From contig CALGEM010000023.1 in the NCBI GenBank assembly GCA_937881505.1, forward strand, positions 1-11,615: a stretch of DNA of 11,615 nucleotides. The letters run 5' to 3'. The notes beneath the pieces are model-generated. The model saw nothing but the letters and a program-made list of their open reading frames with translations, was not told the DNA's origin and did no database searches. Below, in pieces: positions 7,635-11,615 of the stretch (position 1 is the stretch's first letter; every line of letters starts with the position of its first letter). The translations under genes and the position numbers were made by a program. The stretch is from an uncultured euryarchaeote. GTDB taxonomy: Archaea > Thermoplasmatota > Poseidoniia > Poseidoniales > Poseidoniaceae.

Positions 7635-8303
7635 ATGTTGCGTAAAACCATCGCGTTGTTGATGTGCACCGTCCTTCTCTTAGCAGGATGCACTTCACCG
7701 GGTGATGTCGAGCGTTGGACACCTCATGGTGAACCGTTGGAAAGTGTGAAGGTGAAGGATTTCACCCTCACGAGCAGCGAAGGAACCGATTGGACGTATT
7801 CGGAAGAAGGTGCGAACACCACCCTCGTCATTGCATTCTTGTTCACGAACTGCCTCGATATTTGCCCCATCGTCACGCACAACATGAAGTGGGTCAAGTC
7901 CCAACTCACCGAGGACGAACTCAACAAAACAACGTTCTTGACCATCACCGTTGACCCTTGGCGAGACAATGTATCGACCCTTCACGATTGGAAGACGAGC
8001 ACCAATTCTGAATGGATTCATCTCACCTCTTCCAGCAACGATTCCGACAGCCCATCCATGGCCGCTCTGCAAGATGTTTGGATCAACTTTGGTGTCGGCC
8101 TGACCATTGAGGAATACGATGCCAACAACGACGACAATTCCACAAATTCATCAGCGCGCCACCATCCAGATGACTACACCGTCAATCACGAAACGGGCAC
8201 CATTCTCGTGGACCGCTTCGGACATCAGCGCGTGTGGTGGGGCGACAATGATTGGGTGCTCGACTTGGTGTTGGACGATGTTCGCTACTTGAGTACGCTC
8301 TAG
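7635..8303 (+). CDS. SCO1/SenC-family copper chaperone lipoprotein
   Basis: The protein is 222 residues with a signal ending in LLAGC, so Cys19 is the likely lipid-modified residue and the protein would be tethered outside the cell membrane. It has a thioredoxin-like fold with the SCO signature: TNCLDICP places the copper-binding Cys73 and Cys77 in CxxxCP, and the third ligand His185 lies in VNHETGTILVD, where SCO proteins carry it. SCO proteins deliver copper to, or reduce the thiols of, copper sites such as the CuA centre of cytochrome oxidase. No oxidase subunit is nearby, so the client may be the flanking surface proteins. An Asn/Asp/Ser-rich insert (about 162-178, ending in a His pair) precedes His185 and is longer than I would expect. 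The ATG follows the propeller stop by 9 nt with GAGGCGA as a ribosome binding site. Confidence 0.9.
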   Translation: MLRKTIALLMCTVLLLAGCTSPGDVERWTPHGEPLESVKVKDFTLTSSEGTDWTYSEEGANTTLVIAFLFTNCLDICPIVTHNMKWVKSQLTEDELNKTTFLTITVDPWRDNVSTLHDWKTSTNSEWIHLTSSSNDSDSPSMAALQDVWINFGVGLTIEEYDANNDDNSTNSSARHHPDDYTVNHETGTILVDRFGHQRVWWGDNDWVLDLVLDDVRYLSTL

Positions 8304-8323
8304 AGTCGAAAACGGGGCGACTC
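8303..8323. terminator. Shared hairpin between convergent stop codons
   Basis: GAGTCG at 8303-8308 and CGACTC at 8318-8323 form a perfect 6-bp stem with a 9-nt loop. The hairpin begins on the last base of the SCO TAG codon and ends inside the TGA codon of the convergent gene, so it fills the whole intergenic gap. Extra TTGAG/CTCAA complementarity just outside (8289-8293 with 8321-8325) gives an alternative pairing. There is no long T-run on either side, so it may act as a boundary or processing hairpin and not as a classical terminator. Confidence 0.5.
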
Positions 8324-8948
8324 AAGATGAACGTCGCATCAAGATGACGAGTAAAATGATGGCTCCAAGGCCAGAACCTCCGCCGACGAGCAGGAGCATG
8401 CGCCGCATTTCGTCCGCATCACTTTCTTCAACAACATCTTCGGTCTCTTTGTCGTCGTTTTCAAACGTACCAAATGTGCTGCCGATGGCAGGGGCGGTTG
8501 AGTTCTCCACGTGAATGTCCTCGGTTACGACGATGGTGCCGTTGAGGACCGTTCCATCGGACAGCATGTCCTGATATTCGTACTCACCAACTCCCCACGT
8601 TCCGTTAAACCAGACGAGGAAGGTGATGTGGCATTCAGTTTCATTCTCGGTCGAGTTTGTTTGGGTGCTATTGCACTCTGCGACCAGTTCACCAGAATCC
8701 CAATCATCGGTTCCGTTGAACAAACCATCGCCATCAAAGTCAAACACGATTCTGTGGGTGATGTTTTCTCTTGAATCGGTGTTGTGCCAAACCACCGAGT
8801 CATTGTATGCGATTTGCGATGTATTTGGTGTCAAACCACTTTCTTTGATGACCACGGTGAAGGTATCAGCAGAGTGAGCTTGGGCCACACCTGATGCAAG
8901 GAGAGATGAAAGAAAGAGAGCGCCAAAAAGAACAGGAAGAGGCTTCAC
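8322..8948 (-). CDS. Secreted C-terminally anchored protein, copy 2 (possible cupredoxin-like/copper-binding)
   Basis: The protein is 208 residues and starts with GTG at 8948, preceded by GGGGTGA. The signal peptide ends A-Q-A, so the mature protein should begin at His25. The first strands (TVVIKESGLTPN, then VVWHNTDS and THRIVFD) resemble the opening of a cupredoxin domain, where VxWxNxDxxxH is common. The last strands (GEYEYQD then NGTIVVTED) resemble its end. The usual Cys and His ligands of the final loop are absent. A canonical calcium-type loop D70-x-D72-x-D74-G-x5-D81 is followed by WDSGE, Cys92 and Cys106. H55, H65, H107 and H146 are further metal-ligand candidates. The C-terminus has a Gly-rich membrane segment (VGGGSGLG then hydrophobic, ending MRRSS). 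It is a paralog of the 5084-5788 protein. The fold is inferred from pattern; function is unknown. Confidence 0.82.
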   Translation of the reverse strand: MKPLPVLFGALFLSSLLASGVAQAHSADTFTVVIKESGLTPNTSQIAYNDSVVWHNTDSRENITHRIVFDFDGDGLFNGTDDWDSGELVAECNSTQTNSTENETECHITFLVWFNGTWGVGEYEYQDMLSDGTVLNGTIVVTEDIHVENSTAPAIGSTFGTFENDDKETEDVVEESDADEMRRMLLLVGGGSGLGAIILLVILMRRSS

Positions 8949-8971
8949 AAATCACCCCACCCACTTTGGAC

Positions 8972-8979
8972 AAATAAAG
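8972..8979 (-). promoter_or_regulatory. TATA-like element for the second anchored-protein gene
   Basis: On the minus strand this reads CTTTATTT, centred about 27 nt before the GTG at 8948. The matching element upstream of the paralog at 5788 begins with the same CTTTAT at nearly the same distance. The two promoters therefore appear conserved along with the genes. The spacing fits a leaderless or near-leaderless transcript, although GGGGTGA close to the GTG could also serve as a ribosome binding site. Confidence 0.45.
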
Positions 8980-9009
8980 GAGATGAACATTTATTTGGAA
9001 AAAGACCTC

Positions 9010-9021
9010 TTAATTCAAATA
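9010..9021 (+). promoter_or_regulatory. TATA-like element for the second propeller gene
   Basis: TTAATTCAAATA is centred about 27 nt before the ATG at 9043. This is where an archaeal TATA box should lie for a leaderless message. It supports choosing 9043 over the in-frame ATG at 8983, because the 60 nt between the two are AT-rich like a promoter and unlike the rest of the gene. Confidence 0.45.
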
Positions 9022-9042
9022 CCACAGATTTTACGAACGACC

Positions 9043-11049
9043 ATGCAATCAAGACGATTGATTGGCGATGAAAATGCAACCGACAAAGTGATTGTTATCG
9101 CCCTTGTCAGTTTACTTACAATCAGCGTACTCTCTGTCATCGCTTATGTTGGCCTTGACGAAGCCCCGGATGACGGCACGAGTAAGTCTTCATGGATCGA
9201 TCCCGTGGTGGAAATTGAAGATGAAAACCACAGTCACAGTGACTTGCTGGCCCATCGGCTGCAGACCGATAACATGGTTCTCATCGATTATCACAACCTC
9301 AACTGCGATGGAAACGTCGCACCACCTGCCGAATTGGACAACGTTGCAGGGCGCCCTTGCTTCCCAGAATACAAGAACGTCGGTCCAACGCCGGGCGACT
9401 CGTCTGAAATTGCCATTGAAGGGAATTTCTTGGAAGATTGTGAAAAGAAGCCGGACGGAACTGGAGGTTGCTATGCCTACGTTTCATCCTACAACCAATT
9501 CGAAATTTTGGACATCTCCAAACCCAACAACATCACACTTCTTTCCACATATTATGCTGAAGTGGGACGAATGATCGACATCAAGGTGACACCCGACAAC
9601 AACTGGGTTCTCGTTAATCACGAACTTACCAACTCGGATTTGGACCCTATTCCACAAGACGACGACGCCAACAGCGGCGCCAACCGACTCGATGTCATCG
9701 ATGTCACCGACAAGAGCTACCCCATCAAGGTCGCCGAATGGAACAACCCTCCGGCGGGTTTCCACAACCAAGATTTACACGTTGATTGCGATTGGGAAAA
9801 TGCCCCGATTATCTACGCTCAAGAAGAGTGCCACCTTTTCCTCTACGGTGCCGACCCCTACCCCGAAATGGTTGAGGGCGATTCGGGCGTGTTCTACAAG
9901 GGTACGCAAGTCTTCTATGTCCCCCTCGGCTTTGAGTCGTGGCGGCCCGACATCAACGACGAGGACCAAAACACGAGTCGGGAAATCATTCGTTGGGGTG
10001 GTTATTCACCTGAACCGGAGACCACCTGCGGCGGCTCGTTGTTCAACCACGACAACGTCTTCCACATCCACCCCATCACCGGTCAAGCCCTGCTCTACAT
10101 TTCCTATTGGGATGCAGGCCTTCGTATCGTTGACGTGTCCAATCCTCCTCCAGTTCCCGACCCCGAGGGCATCTCGTGGCCTCAGGATTACGAAGTCGGC
10201 CGTTGGCTTGGCTGTCCCAGTGATGACGAGGGTTGGTACGGTCCGGACGGCGGCGGTCATGCCAACATGACGCCCGAAGAATGGGGCGGCAGCACGGGGG
10301 CGTTGAACGGGGCAGGTTGGATTCACTACGCCGTTCCTTACGACCACCTCTTGTGCAATGGTGCAGCGGAAACGGACCCCGTCAACACATGGGACGACGA
10401 GTGCGGCACTGGCCCCGACGACCCCGAGTTTGGCATCAACTGGCGCCACCTGACGATGATCGCTCCGGAATACGGCACGAACACCAACCACACCGGTTAT
10501 ATCTGGACCATCGACACAACCGACCCAGCCAAACCCTTCCTGCTCAGCAAGTGGAAACTCCCCGGCGAAAGCATCCTTCCTGATGGCAGCGTGCATGAGC
10601 ACCATTACATCCCAGGCGGTTACATCTACAGCCCACACAACGGTGATACCGGCACCAACGGGCACGTGTATTGGACGCATTATCACGCAGGAAACTGGGC
10701 AACCGACCACAGCAATATCTGGAAGGACACCGTTTGGGTGGACGGCGTTCCAGCACCAGAGGTAGGTTTCCCCGCCATCAAGGAATTCGCTGAAACCGTT
10801 ACGTTGGGCTATTTCCTTCCATCGGGGCCAACATGGATTGAAGACCCAAAGGAAACGTTGGGCTACGATATGGCCGATTGCTGGGCATCGTGCATGATTC
10901 CATTCGACTGGGGGCTTCAGTATGACCCACGAGGCTACATTTTCATCTCAGAAATGGTCTCAGGTGTTTACGTGGTGCAGATGGACGAGGACCGCGATGC
11001 AAGGTATCTCTATCCTCCCACCTACACGGCAATCGAAGATGACGAGTAA
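9043..11049 (+). CDS. Membrane-anchored LVIVD-type beta-propeller protein, copy 2
   Basis: The protein is 668 residues from the ATG at 9043; an ATG at 8983 would add 20. An N-terminal helix at about 16-36 anchors it. The extracellular stalk has H63-x-H65-x5-H71-x3-TDNM with spacing identical to the 5847-7625 protein. Blade-type repeats include FEILDISKPNN, LDVIDVTDK, GLRIVDVSNPP, YIWTIDTTDPAKP and GVYVVQMDED. Shared motifs are SYWDAGLRI, IHYAVPY, SPHN (H532) and THYHAG (H546, H548). It is longer than copy 1 mainly through insertions: a Cys-containing segment before the first blade (about 85-145) and a Gly/Asp-rich one at about 390-425. It has many Cys, likely as disulfides. No SCO gene follows on this side. 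Function is unknown, but the conserved His clusters point to metal binding at the cell surface. Confidence 0.88.
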   Translation: MQSRRLIGDENATDKVIVIALVSLLTISVLSVIAYVGLDEAPDDGTSKSSWIDPVVEIEDENHSHSDLLAHRLQTDNMVLIDYHNLNCDGNVAPPAELDNVAGRPCFPEYKNVGPTPGDSSEIAIEGNFLEDCEKKPDGTGGCYAYVSSYNQFEILDISKPNNITLLSTYYAEVGRMIDIKVTPDNNWVLVNHELTNSDLDPIPQDDDANSGANRLDVIDVTDKSYPIKVAEWNNPPAGFHNQDLHVDCDWENAPIIYAQEECHLFLYGADPYPEMVEGDSGVFYKGTQVFYVPLGFESWRPDINDEDQNTSREIIRWGGYSPEPETTCGGSLFNHDNVFHIHPITGQALLYISYWDAGLRIVDVSNPPPVPDPEGISWPQDYEVGRWLGCPSDDEGWYGPDGGGHANMTPEEWGGSTGALNGAGWIHYAVPYDHLLCNGAAETDPVNTWDDECGTGPDDPEFGINWRHLTMIAPEYGTNTNHTGYIWTIDTTDPAKPFLLSKWKLPGESILPDGSVHEHHYIPGGYIYSPHNGDTGTNGHVYWTHYHAGNWATDHSNIWKDTVWVDGVPAPEVGFPAIKEFAETVTLGYFLPSGPTWIEDPKETLGYDMADCWASCMIPFDWGLQYDPRGYIFISEMVSGVYVVQMDEDRDARYLYPPTYTAIEDDE

Positions 11050-11148
11050 TTCGGGCGGGCCCATACCTTATCCAAATCAACGGTATCGTCGACACAATCT
11101 CGATTCGAAGGAACTCAAGTCACCTAAACGACGGACTGCGCCCCTATC

Positions 11149-11165
11149 TTTCCGAAGTACGGAAA
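11149..11165. promoter_or_regulatory. Palindrome upstream of the DDAH-like gene
   Basis: TTTCCG and CGGAAA form a perfect inverted repeat around a 5-bp spacer (AAGTA). It lies 33-50 nt before the ATG at 11199 and just upstream of an A-rich stretch (11173-11181) that could be the promoter. A dimeric regulator could bind here, but it could equally be a hairpin at the end of the propeller transcript. The rest of the 149-bp gap (11050-11198) shows only weak repeats such as ATACC with GGTAT (11063-11067, 11082-11086). Confidence 0.3.
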
Positions 11166-11198
11166 TTGACTACCGAAAAAAGGCGAAGGGGTTAAAGG

Positions 11199-11615
11199 AT
11201 GCCCGCCCGCGGGACAATCATGGCCACCGTGCGGTTGGACCAGAAGAAGCGGGCATTGGTTCGCAGTATTCCTTCTTCATACACCAAAGCACTGGCCCGA
11301 TTTTTTGGGACGGGTCCAACCGATGTTGAACTCGCTCGCCGCCAACAGCAGCACTACGTGGACACATTGGAAGCCAACGGCGTCCGTGTCCACCGCTTGG
11401 ACGCCGATGAAAACCATCCCGATTGCATGTTTGTGGAAGACCAAGCCGTGGTCGTTGACGGCCACATGCTTCTTCCTGTTCCGGGCCACCCCTCTAGAGT
11501 TGCCGAGCAACCACCCATTGCAGAGTTCCTGATGGAGGCACTTGAGGGCGTCCAAACATGCACCATGGGCGGCGAAGCCCGCATGGATGGGGGCGATGTT
11601 ATCCGATTGGGCGAC
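11199..11615 (+). CDS. Dimethylargininase (DDAH)/amidinotransferase-family enzyme, 5' part
   Basis: The first 139 residues are present and the gene runs off the window. The order of motifs matches dimethylarginine dimethylaminohydrolase: ALVRSIPSSYTKAL near the start, a QHYVDTLEANGVRVHRL helix-strand unit, PDCMFVED at 74-81 (substrate-binding acidic residues), GHPSR with E103 following, and MDGGDV at 129-134 (LDGGDV in most relatives). This is one repeat and a half of the pentein propeller fold. The catalytic His and the C-terminal Cys lie beyond the window. The family hydrolyses methylarginine or arginine-type guanidines to citrulline plus an amine, or transfers amidino groups, so the exact substrate is open. 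A stop lies two codons upstream (11193-11195), making 11199 the earliest ATG; an ATG at 11220 is an alternative. No signal peptide is seen, so it is cytosolic. Confidence 0.85.
   Translation, partial: MPARGTIMATVRLDQKKRALVRSIPSSYTKALARFFGTGPTDVELARRQQQHYVDTLEANGVRVHRLDADENHPDCMFVEDQAVVVDGHMLLPVPGHPSRVAEQPPIAEFLMEALEGVQTCTMGGEARMDGGDVIRLGD

Noticed and set aside
10006..10710. Minus-strand 234-codon open frame
   Set aside because: It is a shadow of the second propeller gene, including its conserved SYWDAGLRI and THYHAG region.
1..11615. tRNA, rRNA, CRISPR, IS element or phage signature
   Set aside because: I saw no regularly spaced repeats, cloverleaf-like segments, transposase motifs or terminal inverted repeats on either strand.

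Overview
The window looks like archaeal DNA, most likely from a marine euryarchaeon of the Poseidoniales (Marine Group II) type. This is inferred from gene style, not from a marker gene. The signs are short intergenic gaps, TATA-like boxes about 26 nt before start codons (leaderless transcripts), and many acidic, Asn/Asp-rich secreted proteins with Sec signals and a single membrane anchor. No rRNA, tRNA, CRISPR array, IS element or attachment site was seen.

Layout. Positions 1-81 hold the tail of a plus-strand gene. On the minus strand come a small three-helix membrane protein (113-508) and, upstream of it, an unrecognised protein with two cysteine clusters (558-1478). Head-to-head with the latter is a plus-strand M50/site-2-type membrane metalloprotease (1496-2311). 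It converges on a minus-strand M28 zinc-peptidase lipoprotein (2333-4096) with a full set of metal ligands. After a roughly 280-bp gap there is a minus-strand pair: a rhomboid-type membrane protein (4377-5087), overlapped by 4 bp by a secreted, membrane-anchored protein (5084-5788). Divergent from that is a large LVIVD-type beta-propeller (5847-7625), followed 9 nt later by an SCO1/SenC copper-chaperone lipoprotein (7635-8303). The SCO gene converges on a second secreted anchored protein (8322-8948), which is again divergent from a second LVIVD propeller (9043-11049). The window ends in the first 139 codons of a DDAH/amidinotransferase-family gene (11199-11615).

The most interesting part is 5084-11049. 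The same two-gene divergent unit (small anchored protein on minus, N-anchored propeller on plus) occurs twice, flanking an SCO-type copper chaperone. Both small proteins are predicted to be cut by signal peptidase exactly before a histidine. Both carry a DxD/NxDGxxxxxD calcium-type loop followed by DSGE and a cysteine pair. Both propellers share an HxHx5HxxxTDNM motif just outside the membrane, plus HYHAG and SPHN motifs. My hypothesis is a cell-surface copper- (and calcium-) binding redox or metal-handling complex, loaded by the SCO protein and perhaps released or quality-controlled by the coupled rhomboid protein. The function is inferred; the duplication and the shared motifs are visible in the sequence.
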